A DNA stretch of 64,000 bases from Minicystis rosea (GTDB lineage Bacteria; Myxococcota_A; Polyangia; Polyangiales; Polyangiaceae): positions 14,895,501 to 14,959,500 of the forward strand of contig CP016211.1 of the NCBI GenBank assembly GCA_001931535.1. The letters run 5' to 3'. A model generated the notes under the pieces. The model worked only from the letters and a program-made list of their open reading frames with translations, had not been told where the DNA came from and did no database searches. Shown one piece after another: positions 1-8,434 of this stretch. Both the position numbers and the translations under genes were made by a program. The stretch's first letter is position 1. Each line of letters starts with the position of its first letter.

Positions 1-744
1 ACCGTGCGCGGATACGACCGGCGCCACCGCCTCCTGCGCGGGACGAAGACGCGATCCTTCGTGAAGATGAAGGACAGCGACATCGCCGCGCAGATCGCCC
101 GCGAGCAGAAGCTCTCCGCGCAGGTCGTCGACAGCAAGGTGCCGCACGAATACGTCCTCCAGCACGCCCAATCCGATCTCGATTTCTTGGGGCAGCGCGC
201 GGCGGCCATCGGATACGAGATCGTGGTCGAGGATCGCACGCTCCATTTTCGGCCCCGCGCGATCCGCCGCAAGGCCTCGATCTCGCTCTCCATGGAGAAG
301 GACATCATCGAGTTCCACCCGAGCATGACCGCGCAGAACCAAGTGGGATCGGTCGACGTGCGCGGTTGGGATCCGATGAAGAAGCAGCCCATCGTCGGCA
401 AAGCCCGCTCCGCGCAGGCCGTGGCGATGGGATCGACGCTCGGCCCGAAGGCCGCGGACAAGGCCTTTGGCCAAGCGGCGCTCTCGGTCGTCGATCAAGC
501 CGTCGCCACGCAGGGCGAGGCCGATCGCATCGCGCTCGGGCAGCTCGAGACCGCGGCGCTCGGCTTCATCCGCGGAGAGGGCGTGTGCTTCGGCCGCACC
601 GACGTGAAGGCGGGGATCGTCGTCGAGATCACGGGGCTCGGAAAGCGCTTCAGCGGGGTCTATTACGTCAGCTCGGCGACCCACGCGTACTCGTCGAAGG
701 ACGGATATCGCACGAGCTTCACCGTACGGAGGAACGCGACGTGA
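1..744 (+). CDS. Phage late control D-like tail hub protein (5' partial)
   Basis: The reading frame is open from the window edge, so the true start is upstream; 247 codons are visible including the stop. The content (a VRGYDRRHRLLRG-like segment, then a DLDFLGQRAAAIGYEI segment and a C-terminal beta-rich part) resembles the gpD/gp27-type hub that forms the central ring of contractile tail baseplates and sits on the spike. Family members are usually about 350 residues, so roughly a third is missing. The stop overlaps the GTG of the spike gene (GTGA), which indicates translational coupling. Assignment to an Afp/PVC-like injection system rests on the following genes. Confidence 0.72.
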   Translation, partial: TVRGYDRRHRLLRGTKTRSFVKMKDSDIAAQIAREQKLSAQVVDSKVPHEYVLQHAQSDLDFLGQRAAAIGYEIVVEDRTLHFRPRAIRRKASISLSMEKDIIEFHPSMTAQNQVGSVDVRGWDPMKKQPIVGKARSAQAVAMGSTLGPKAADKAFGQAALSVVDQAVATQGEADRIALGQLETAALGFIRGEGVCFGRTDVKAGIVVEITGLGKRFSGVYYVSSATHAYSSKDGYRTSFTVRRNAT

Positions 745-1436
745 TCGGGATGGACATGCTCGAAGACCTCTTGCCCGAGCGCGATCGCAGCGGCCGGATC
801 CATGGAGTGGTGGTGGGTGTCGTCACCAACAACCAAGATCCGGACGGGCTCGGTCGGGTGAAGCTCAAGTTCCCGTGGCTCTCGGACACCGACGAGAGCA
901 ACTGGGCGCGTATGGTGTCGCCGATGGCGGGGAAGGAGCGCGGGCTCTATTTCCTGCCCGAGGTGGACGACGAGGTGCTCGTGATCTTCGAGCACGGCCA
1001 GGTCGATCACCCCTTCGTGCTGGGCGCGCTCTGGAACGGCAAGGACAAGCCGCCCGCCGTCAACGAAGGCGGCAAGAACGATCGGCGCGTGATGAAGTCG
1101 CGCAGCGGGCACACCATCACGCTCGACGACACCGACGGCGCGGAGAAGATCACCATCGCCGACAAGACGGGGAAGAACACCATCGTCCTCGACGCCAAGC
1201 AGAATGCGGTGGCCATCGCCGCCGACAAGGACGTCACCATCCAGGCCGGCGGCAACATCACCTTGTCGTCGAGCGGCGGTGACGTCGCCATCAAGTGCAA
1301 GAACCTCTCGATCGAGGCGCAGCAGAAGTTCGCGCTCAAGGCGAGCCAGGAAGGCGCGCTCGAGGCCAGCGCGGGGCTCAAGATCACCTGCATGGCCGGG
1401 GTCAACGTCAACAGCGGTGCGCTGGAGGTGAAGTGA
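741..1436 (+). CDS. Baseplate spike protein, gpV/VgrG C-terminal-like
   Basis: A 231-aa protein. The GTG start at 741 is chosen because GGAGG lies 8 nt upstream and the start overlaps the previous stop. Residues about 12-95 resemble the gp5/gpV OB-fold (GVVTNNQDPDGLGRVKLKFP, then a WARMVSPMAG and a DEVLVIFEHG stretch). The remainder is a repetitive beta-strand region typical of the trimeric needle of contractile spikes. In R-type pyocin and eCIS logic it would be the puncturing tip beneath the hub. Hub and spike are separate genes here, whereas VgrG and Afp8 fuse them. Confidence 0.85.
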   Translation: MIGMDMLEDLLPERDRSGRIHGVVVGVVTNNQDPDGLGRVKLKFPWLSDTDESNWARMVSPMAGKERGLYFLPEVDDEVLVIFEHGQVDHPFVLGALWNGKDKPPAVNEGGKNDRRVMKSRSGHTITLDDTDGAEKITIADKTGKNTIVLDAKQNAVAIAADKDVTIQAGGNITLSSSGGDVAIKCKNLSIEAQQKFALKASQEGALEASAGLKITCMAGVNVNSGALEVK

Positions 1437-1759
1437 TGCCGGGCCTCCTCCTCTCCGCGGGCTCCAAGGTGCTTTGCGCCCACGGCGCCCAGGCGATGCC
1501 GGCGGCCCCGGTGCCGCGCGTGACCGTGATGGGGCAGCCCGTCGTGACCAAGGTCGCGCCACACGCGGTCGCCGGTTGTCCCAACCCGCCTGCGCCGGCG
1601 GGGACGGGGCCGTGCGTGATGGCCCAATGGCTCACGGCCGCGACGCGCGTCACCGTGATGGGACAGCCCGTGCTGCTAGCGGACAGCAAGGCCCTTTGCA
1701 CGCCCACCGGCGCGCCCGCGAGCGTCATTCCGGTCCAGAGCCGGGTCCAAGGCATCTGA
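1436..1759 (+). CDS. PAAR-like spike tip protein
   Basis: A 107-aa protein whose ATG shares its A with the previous TGA. It contains two copies of an RVTVMGQPV motif (residues about 24 and 71) and several Cys and Pro residues, the pattern of PAAR-like/DUF4280-type tip proteins that cap contractile spikes. Its position directly after the spike gene matches the tip-protein slot (Afp10-like) of extracellular injection systems. No toxin extension is present, so it looks purely structural. Confidence 0.75.
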   Translation: MPGLLLSAGSKVLCAHGAQAMPAAPVPRVTVMGQPVVTKVAPHAVAGCPNPPAPAGTGPCVMAQWLTAATRVTVMGQPVLLADSKALCTPTGAPASVIPVQSRVQGI

Positions 1760-1769
1760 AGGAGATCGC

Positions 1770-2171
1770 ATGGACGAAGCGCTGTTGGGCACCGGATGGA
1801 AGTTCGACATGCTGAATGGGATTGGGCCCGCTCAGGATGGGCGAATGGTCGAAGCGAGCGGCGAGGACGTCGTGCGCCAATCGATCTGGCTCATCCTCAG
1901 CACCGCGCCCGGCGAGCGCGTGGGCACGCCGGATTTCGGCTGCGGCATTCACGATCTCGTCTTCGCCCCCATGAGCGCGGGCACGCTGGGCGAGGTGATT
2001 CGCGCGGTGGAGCAGGCCCTCACGCGCTGGGAGCCGCGCATCGCGCTGCTCGACGTCGACGCCAACGTCCACCCCGACGACCCCAGTGGGATGTTGATCG
2101 AGATTCGATATCGCGTTCAGGCCACGAACAGCACCGCGAACCTCGTTTACCCGTTCTACCTCTCCACCTGA
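1770..2171 (+). CDS. gp25/GPW-like baseplate wedge protein
   Basis: A 133-aa protein with a good ribosome site (AAGGAG, 5 nt before ATG). It shows the gp25/lysozyme-like wedge signature: VRQSIWLILSTAPGERVGTP, then PDFGCGIHDLVFAP and a C-terminal YRVQATN-NLVYPFYL end. Afp9 and T4 gp25 initiate sheath polymerisation at the baseplate. Length and gene order agree with the family. Confidence 0.88.
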   Translation: MDEALLGTGWKFDMLNGIGPAQDGRMVEASGEDVVRQSIWLILSTAPGERVGTPDFGCGIHDLVFAPMSAGTLGEVIRAVEQALTRWEPRIALLDVDANVHPDDPSGMLIEIRYRVQATNSTANLVYPFYLST

Positions 2172-2183
2172 GCGGAGCTGCCG

Positions 2184-5100
2184 ATGCCGATCCCGAGCCC
2201 TGCCATCGACGGTCGTTCCTACGATCAGGTGGTCTCCGAGACCGAGGCGCTGGTCAAAGCGTACACGCAGGATCCGGCCCAACCGGGCTCGGGGTGGAGC
2301 CCCCCTGCGGGCCGGCCGGACGCGGCGTCGGCGCTGGTCCGCGTCTTCGCCCGCATGGCGAAGCACGTGATCGATCGTGTCGATCGCATCCCGGATCGAA
2401 GCCTCCTCGCGTTCTTGAACCTCATCGGTGTCGAGCCGGAGCCGCCGCGGCCCGCGCGCGTCGCGCTCACGTTCACCCTCGCGCAGGGCAGCTCGGTCGA
2501 GCCGGTGGTCCCCGCGGGGACGCAGGTGGGCGCGGATCCCGCCGACGGCGACACGAGCGAGGTCGTGTTCGAGACCGAGCACGACGTCGTCGTCGGGCAA
2601 GCGCAGATCGTCGCGGCTTTCGTGCGCCAGCCCGATCAAGATCTCCATGCCGATCGCACCCTCGAAGCGACCGGGGAGACCCCGGCGCTCTACGAAGTCT
2701 TCCGCGGCGCCGTGCCGGTGGAGCATGCGCTCTATCTCGCCGCCGGTGAGATTCTCTCGCTCCCCGCGGGCGCGGCAGTGACGGTCACGTTCGGCTTCGC
2801 GAGCAGCGCGGCCGCGACGGCGTGGCAGGCGCTGCACAGCACGAGCACGGCCACGGCGCCGGCGCTCCAGGCATGGAGTTATTACCAATCCCATCCACCC
2901 TCGCTCCCGTTCATCGAGTGGTCGTATTGGAATGGTGAGGCGTGGACGCGGATTCCCGGCCTCGCGGCGCCCGCGCCCGCAGGGGCTCAAGCGAGCCTCA
3001 CGTTCTCGCTGCCGGCCGACATGGAGGCTGTCGAGGTCGGTGGCCGCGCCGAGCGCTGGATTCGCGGTCGGCTCGTGGCGTGGCCGGCGACTGCCGTGCC
3101 CGCGATTCAAAGCACGAGCATCGCCGCGACGGTGACCCGCTCCGGTGTCGATCCCGATGCGGCGTCGAGCAGCGGTCGCCCCCTCGATCTGAGCCTCGAT
3201 TTCTACCCGTTCGGCGAGCGCCCGCGGTTCAACGACACGCTGCATTTGCAAAGCGCGGAGGTGCTCTCGCGGCCCGGCGCGACGGTCACCGTGACCTTCA
3301 CGCCGAGCACCGCGATGTCCGCGACGCTGAAGGGCACCGAGGCGCCCTCCGTCGCGTGGGAGGTTTGGACGGGCACGGCCTGGCAAACGGTGCTCACCAC
3401 GACGCCGACGACGACCACGACCAACAACGCGCTGCGCACGGCCACCTTCACGTTGCCAGCTCAGCTCAAGCAGGCGACCGTGCAGGGGACGCTGGGCGAT
3501 TGGCTCCGGATCCGTCTCGTCGGCGGCGACTTCGGCAAAGGCATCACCATCGTGGGCACCACGGTGGCCGACGATGGATATCGGCCTCCCATCTTTCAAT
3601 CGGTGAAGCTCGGGTTCACCGTGGCCCGCGCCACCTCGGCCGCTGCGCCCGCGGTGTGCCTCGCCTACAACGATTGGGCTTATACCGATCGCACCGGCGC
3701 GACCGGATTCGTGCCCTTCGTCCGCGCCGCCGGCACCGAGCCCGTGCTTTATCTCGGCTTCGATCGGCCTTTCGCCAATCAACCGGGGGCGCTTTACGTG
3801 CAGGTCGCTCCGCTCTCCGCGGCCGATCTGCAGCAGGACGACGTGCTCGGTGACGCCGAGGTGGTCTGGGAGTATTCGAGCGCCGACAGCGCCGGTTATC
3901 GCGTGCTCGGCGCCGAAGACGAGACGCGGGGCTTCTCCGAGAGCGGTCTCCTCCGCTTCACGGGGCCGGCCGATCACGAGGCCCGCGAGGAGATGGGACG
4001 GCGCTGCCATTGGCTCCGCGCGCGGCTCACCCGCGGGAGCTTCGCGGCGTCGCCGCGCGCCGGGCGCGTGCTGCCCAACACGGTGTGGGCCACGCATGCG
4101 ACGACGGTCACCGACGAGGTGCTCGGATCGAGCGACGCGAGCGACGGTCAGGTGTTCACGCTGGCCCAGACGCCCGTGCTGCGCGGCCAGCGGCTCGAAG
4201 TGGTGGAGCCGGCTTTGCCCGAGCCCAGCGAGCGCGCCGAGCTCGAGCGCCTCGAGGGCGCGGACGCCGTCACCGTCATCCCCGGCGAGGACGGCGATCC
4301 CGACGTGATCCGCGTCCGCTGGCACGCGGTCACCGATTTCAATGGCTCCGGCCCGCGGGATCGCCATTACGTCTTCGATGCCGCGACCGGTACGGTGCGC
4401 TTCGGCGACGGCGTGCATGGCATGGCGCCGCCCCGCGGGTCGGGGAACGTGATTGCCGCCTGGTACCGATCCGGAGGCGGCGCGATTGGCAATCGCGCGG
4501 CGGGCACGGTGAGCCAGCTCAAGACCACGATTCCCTATGTCGACGGCGTCACCAACATCGAGGCTGCCGGGGGCGGCGCCGATCGCGAGAGTGTCAATCG
4601 GGTCAAGGAGCGCGGGCCGCGCCAGCTCCGGCACCGCGGTCGCGCCGTGACGGCGGAGGACTTCGAGGATCTGGCGCTCATGGCCTCTCCCGCGGTGGCG
4701 CGGGCCAAAGCCGTCACGCCGCATTTCAGCCCTTCGGAGCAGGCCGGGAATCCCGGGGTGCCGCCGGTCCCCGACGCCGGCTACGTGTCGATCCTCATCG
4801 TGCCTTACAGCACCGAGCGGCCGCCCGCGCCCAGCGTGGGTTTGCTCCGCGACGTGGAGGCTTATGTTCGCGAGCGCTCTTCTCCCATCGTCGTGCTCCG
4901 GCTCGCGGGCCCGACCTGGATTCGGCTCAGCGTGCGCAACTTGAAGATCGTGCCCATGTCGGCCGACGGCACCACCGCTTTGCGCGCGGCGGTGACGGAG
5001 GCGCTCGATCGGTTCCTCGATCCGCTCACCGGCGGCTTCGACGGCGCGGGGTGGCGCTTCGGGCAGGTGCCGGCGGTCTCGGACATCTATCGTCTGCTCG

Positions 5101-5243
5101 CGTCGATTCGAGGGGTCGACTCCATTCGGAGCTTCGACATCGCCTTCGATCCACCGCTGCCGACGGGAGACTCCGTGGATCGGGCCCTCATCTATCCAGG
5201 CACGCACGACCTCATCCTCCTCTCGCCGTCCGGTGGGGTGTAA
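2184..5243 (+). CDS. Baseplate J-like protein, large (Afp11-like)
   Basis: A 1019-aa putative baseplate assembly protein. The N terminus carries a gpJ-like opening, the middle has beta-rich inserted domains (about residues 90-600), and the C terminus has the typical J segment (FGDGVHGMAPPRGSGNVIAA, then a REGP-like ERGPRQLRHRGRAVTAEDFEDLA stretch near residue 820). GGAG precedes the ATG by 7 nt. Such proteins form the wedge that links sheath, hub and fibres. The size matches the long J proteins of eCIS rather than those of P2-type phage (about 300 aa). Confidence 0.85.
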   Translation: MPIPSPAIDGRSYDQVVSETEALVKAYTQDPAQPGSGWSPPAGRPDAASALVRVFARMAKHVIDRVDRIPDRSLLAFLNLIGVEPEPPRPARVALTFTLAQGSSVEPVVPAGTQVGADPADGDTSEVVFETEHDVVVGQAQIVAAFVRQPDQDLHADRTLEATGETPALYEVFRGAVPVEHALYLAAGEILSLPAGAAVTVTFGFASSAAATAWQALHSTSTATAPALQAWSYYQSHPPSLPFIEWSYWNGEAWTRIPGLAAPAPAGAQASLTFSLPADMEAVEVGGRAERWIRGRLVAWPATAVPAIQSTSIAATVTRSGVDPDAASSSGRPLDLSLDFYPFGERPRFNDTLHLQSAEVLSRPGATVTVTFTPSTAMSATLKGTEAPSVAWEVWTGTAWQTVLTTTPTTTTTNNALRTATFTLPAQLKQATVQGTLGDWLRIRLVGGDFGKGITIVGTTVADDGYRPPIFQSVKLGFTVARATSAAAPAVCLAYNDWAYTDRTGATGFVPFVRAAGTEPVLYLGFDRPFANQPGALYVQVAPLSAADLQQDDVLGDAEVVWEYSSADSAGYRVLGAEDETRGFSESGLLRFTGPADHEAREEMGRRCHWLRARLTRGSFAASPRAGRVLPNTVWATHATTVTDEVLGSSDASDGQVFTLAQTPVLRGQRLEVVEPALPEPSERAELERLEGADAVTVIPGEDGDPDVIRVRWHAVTDFNGSGPRDRHYVFDAATGTVRFGDGVHGMAPPRGSGNVIAAWYRSGGGAIGNRAAGTVSQLKTTIPYVDGVTNIEAAGGGADRESVNRVKERGPRQLRHRGRAVTAEDFEDLALMASPAVARAKAVTPHFSPSEQAGNPGVPPVPDAGYVSILIVPYSTERPPAPSVGLLRDVEAYVRERSSPIVVLRLAGPTWIRLSVRNLKIVPMSADGTTALRAAVTEALDRFLDPLTGGFDGAGWRFGQVPAVSDIYRLLASIRGVDSIRSFDIAFDPPLPTGDSVDRALIYPGTHDLILLSPSGGV

Positions 5244-5245
5244 TC

Positions 5246-6235
5246 ATGCCGATCCCGCTCCCGAACCTGGATGACAAGACGTACGCCGAGCTCGTGGACG
5301 AGGCGCGGACGTCCATTCCTCGGCACTATCCCCAATGGACGGACCACAATCCATCCGACCCGGGGATGACCCTGGTCGAGCTCTTGGCGTGGCTGACCGA
5401 GATGGTGCTTTATCGCACCAACCGGATCCCGGAGGCGACACGACGCACCTTCCTCAAGCTGCTCGACGGCGCTGCGCCGCCGCAGGGGCAGCCGATCGAC
5501 ACCGCCATTCGCGCCACGTTGCAGGGGCTCCGCGAGCGATGGCGCGCCATCACCGCCGACGATTACGAATACCTGCTCGCGAGCCAATGGCCCTCCTCGC
5601 CGGAGGCGGCGGCGCTCGCGCCCGAGGCGAGGATCATGCGGCGGTTCCTGTGCGCGGCGCAGCCGCTCGGCGACATCGATCTCATCGTGCTGCCCGACAT
5701 CGGCGTCGGCGCCACACCGTGGCTCGCGCCCAGCGCCGCGCTCGCGGCCGCCGTGCGCGCGTTCTTCGATCCGCGCCGGACCATCACCACGCGCGTCCAC
5801 GTCCGCGGGCCGACCTACGTGCCTGCTTCGATTCACGCCACGCTCCACCTCGCCGACGCGATGGTGCCGCGGGACGTCAGAGACGCGCATGGCAACGTGA
5901 TCGCCAAGGGCGTCGAGAGCTACGCGCGGGAGGCGCTCGTCGCGTACTTCCACCCGTGGTCGGGCGGCGCGGAGGGGAAGGGCTGGCCGCTCGGTCGTGA
6001 TCTCGCGATCTCGGAGATCTATGCGCTCCTCGATCCGATCGCGCGCGTCGACTTCGTGAGCAATGTGACCATCACGCTCCCGGTCCCGAGCGATCAGGCC
6101 GCGCGCGCCGTGAAGGAAGGCAGCACGACGGTGGCCATTCGGCTCGATGCCTACGAGCTGCCGCGGATCGAGCCGAGCTCGGTGACCTTCGATCTCATGG
6201 AGAAGCGAGGTGGGCAGTGGCTGCCGATTCCGTGA
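5246..6235 (+). CDS. Second baseplate J/wedge protein (putative baseplate assembly protein)
   Basis: A 329-aa protein starting two bases after the previous stop. It opens with the same MPIPxPxxDxxxYxxLVxEA pattern as the long J protein and then HYPQWTDHNPSDPGMTLVEL, a hallmark of the eCIS/phage baseplate assembly family. The C terminus carries the J-type RWRAITADDYEYL and GREL-like LGRDLAISEIYALL elements. It is probably the partner wedge subunit (Afp12-like slot). The open frame extends upstream inside the previous gene, but the start at 5246 is required to avoid overlap. Confidence 0.8.
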   Translation: MPIPLPNLDDKTYAELVDEARTSIPRHYPQWTDHNPSDPGMTLVELLAWLTEMVLYRTNRIPEATRRTFLKLLDGAAPPQGQPIDTAIRATLQGLRERWRAITADDYEYLLASQWPSSPEAAALAPEARIMRRFLCAAQPLGDIDLIVLPDIGVGATPWLAPSAALAAAVRAFFDPRRTITTRVHVRGPTYVPASIHATLHLADAMVPRDVRDAHGNVIAKGVESYAREALVAYFHPWSGGAEGKGWPLGRDLAISEIYALLDPIARVDFVSNVTITLPVPSDQAARAVKEGSTTVAIRLDAYELPRIEPSSVTFDLMEKRGGQWLPIP

Positions 6236-6927
6236 GCACGTACCTCGAGCACCTCCCGGCGGTCCTCCAACGAGGCCCTTTCATCGGGCGCCTGCTCCTC
6301 GCGTTCGAGGCCGTCCTCACCGGCGTGCCCGCGCAGCCGGGCGTCGACACGCCGGAGGGCCTCGAGCAGATCCTCGATCGCATTCATGGGTTCTTCGACC
6401 CGAGCGGCGCGCCCGAGGAGTTCCTCCCGTGGCTCGCCGAGTGGGTGGCGACGAGCCTGCGCGACGAGTGGAGCGCGGAGACGAAGCGCGCCTTCCTCGG
6501 CCGGATCGTGCAGCTCTACCAAAAGCGCGGCACGCTCGCCGGCATCCGCGAGGTGCTGAAGCTGAGCGTCTCCGGCGACGTCGAAGTCATCGAGTTCGAC
6601 GACACCAAGCCCCGGCACTACTTCCTCGTCATCGTGACGGTCAATCAACAGGACCCGACCGTCCTGCAACGCCTCCTCGGGCGGGTGCGCGAGATCATCG
6701 ATCGGGAGAAGCCGGCCCACACCTTCTATGGGCTCGAGTTCCGCTATCCGGGCATGCGGATCAACAACGACCCTGCGGCGGCACCCACCTTCGGCACTGC
6801 GCATTGGTCTCATTTTCGCCGCAGCTTCTCGGAGTGTTCGAACGCCTCGGTCCAGATCATCAGCCGCTTCAACCCACGTCCGATCGTGGTGGAGCCCGGC
6901 GGCCCGCCGGAGGACTTGCCAGTGTAG
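6217..6927 (+). CDS. Phage tail protein I-like baseplate protein, 3' end replaced by IS
   Basis: A 236-aa reading frame. The GTG at 6217 is favoured by a GAGG 7 nt upstream; GTG at 6232 is an alternative. Residues 1-193 show a tail-protein-I pattern (LPAVLQ, FLPWLAEWVA, RDEWS-KR-FL, YQKRGTLAGI, GLEFRYPGM). From position 6797 the frame runs into the insertion sequence and adds about 43 foreign residues. Joining 6796 to 8370 (removing the IS plus one target copy) restores a frame ending GTGIIIGQNTVLGTLAV and a stop at 8417-8419, giving a 209-aa native protein. The present gene thus lost 15 native C-terminal residues; whether it still functions is unknown. Confidence 0.85.
   Translation: MAADSVSTYLEHLPAVLQRGPFIGRLLLAFEAVLTGVPAQPGVDTPEGLEQILDRIHGFFDPSGAPEEFLPWLAEWVATSLRDEWSAETKRAFLGRIVQLYQKRGTLAGIREVLKLSVSGDVEVIEFDDTKPRHYFLVIVTVNQQDPTVLQRLLGRVREIIDREKPAHTFYGLEFRYPGMRINNDPAAAPTFGTAHWSHFRRSFSECSNASVQIISRFNPRPIVVEPGGPPEDLPV
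6788..6796. repeat. Target-site duplication, left copy
   Basis: CCTTCGGCA, identical to 8361-8369 and abutting the left terminal repeat of the IS. Confidence 0.93.
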
Positions 6928-8360
6928 CCGCCGAGCTCGGCGATCCAGAGGACGGCCTGGGCGATGGTCGGCACGCCCTCCGGGATGGTCTCCGTGCGCG
7001 CCTTGTACTTGGTTTTCGCGGCGCGAAGCGCCTCGATCTCCATCGGGGACAGCGCGACGCTCGCCGCAGCGTCGGGCTGGGTGCGGGCGAGGTGCTTGAG
7101 GCGTTCGGCGCGAGCTGCCACCGCGGCGAGCATCGTAGCCCAGCGGATGACGCGATCTTTGGTGTGCAGCTGCGTGTCCTCGACATTGCAATGACCGCGC
7201 TTCCAGGCCCGGTGAAAGTCTTCCCCCGCCACCGGAAGCAGTACCCATGGATGATGCCCTTGGCGTCCTCGAAGCCGTTCACCTCGGCGTTGGTCAGGAG
7301 CATCCAGTCGAGGCGCTCTTCGCCGCGCGGCGTGCGACGCTCGTGAGCCCAGACCACGCGCACGTTCATCGTCGTGCGGTGGTGCGTTGCACGCTCGGGT
7401 AGATCGAGCACGACATCCGCGTAGCGTACGTCGAGCCGGGCGCGCCGGGCGGCTCGTGTCGGCCCGGCGGGGATGTCGACGTCGTAGCTGCCCACGATGC
7501 GTTGCTTGCGCATGTGCCGGCGCAGCAGGCGCCGTCGGCCATCCACGAGCACCACGAGGCGGTCCTGGTTCGCGCGGATAGTGAACCGCCCTTGTTTCGC
7601 AACGGCGCGCAGAATCTCGGCGTTGTCGCCCTCGCGGTCGATCAGGAACCACGGCATGCACGAGGGCGCCTTCTGGTGCACCAGCTTGCCCGTACGCGCC
7701 ACGACGTCGACCCACTGCGCCGTCTCGGTCTCAAGGTCGCGTCGACGCGCGTACCGCCCCTTCTTGCTCTTCGGCCCGCGCGCCCAGAACTCGAGGTCGA
7801 GCAGCCCCACGGGAGCTCCGTCGGCAGTCACCGCGAGAGCGTCGATGACCTTCAACCCTCGCGTCGGAAGCGAGCGCATGCCGAGCGAGCCGAAGTCCTT
7901 CGTCTTCGAGACGTCCGTGAGCGAGAGGCTGGTCCCATCGACGACCACATAGACGAACGAAGCGTCGCTCACCGCGCGGAGCGACGCCTCTGCGAACGCC
8001 GTCGTGAGCGCCCTCGGCGCCATTTCGGTCTCAAGGAAGTCGTACGCCGCTTGCAGCTCCGCGCGCGTGCAGAAGACCTCCGTCAGTCGACCTGCCGGCT
8101 GGTCGGCGGCTTGTCGCAACATCGACGCGGCCCGCCGAACGCGACGCGCGTCGCCGAGCTTCGCCGACGCCACCTGCTCCTCCGCCCACCGCTGAACCTC
8201 ACTGCTGTCGCCCATCCCGCGGCGCGCCCATCAGCGCGACCGTTGTCAAGTACGACAACATGGCCACCAGTGCGCCCGCTCTTAGGGGGACTGCGCTTGC
8301 CGTCATTTTCACCGTCGACGGCGCCCCGCTTGTTCGCCCGGAGATGAGACCAATGCGCAG
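6797..8360 (-). mobile_element. IS4-family (Tn5/IS50-like) insertion sequence
   Basis: A 1564-bp element bounded by perfect 17-bp inverted repeats (6797-6813 CTGCGCATTGGTCTCAT; 8344-8360 its complement). It is flanked by identical 9-bp direct repeats, CCTTCGGCA, at 6788-6796 and 8361-8369. Ends beginning CTG, a 9-bp target duplication and a length near 1.5 kb fit the IS50 branch of IS4. It carries one transposase gene on the minus strand, whose stop codon lies inside the left terminal repeat. The exact target repeats suggest recent insertion. Confidence 0.93.
6810..8215 (-). pseudogene. IS4/Tn5-like transposase, frameshifted
   Basis: Reading from 8215, the product matches the DDE transposases of the Tn5 group: N-terminal WAEEQ-ASAKLGD-R-R-R, then VVVDGTSLSLTD (first Asp), LIDREGDNAEILR (second Asp), and the start of the Y-R-E-K box (YCFRWR). 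At the C5/G5 run 7223-7227 one base is missing. The continuing frame (EDFHRAWKRGHCNVEDTQL, then WATMLAAVAARAERLKHLAR) is found one base over and ends at 6810. The shift falls just before the catalytic Glu, so the 448-aa frameshifted product lacks the E and K of the YREK motif and should be inactive. The restored length would be 468 aa. Confidence 0.88.
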
Positions 8361-8369
8361 CCTTCGGCA
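8361..8369. repeat. Target-site duplication, right copy
   Basis: CCTTCGGCA immediately after the right terminal repeat. The 50 bases that follow (8370-8419) are the displaced end of the tail-protein-I gene, with its original TAA stop at 8417-8419. Confidence 0.93.
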
Positions 8370-8434
8370 CGGGGATCATCATCGGGCAGAACACGGTCCT
8401 CGGGACCCTCGCGGTGTAACGGAGAGAGACGCTC

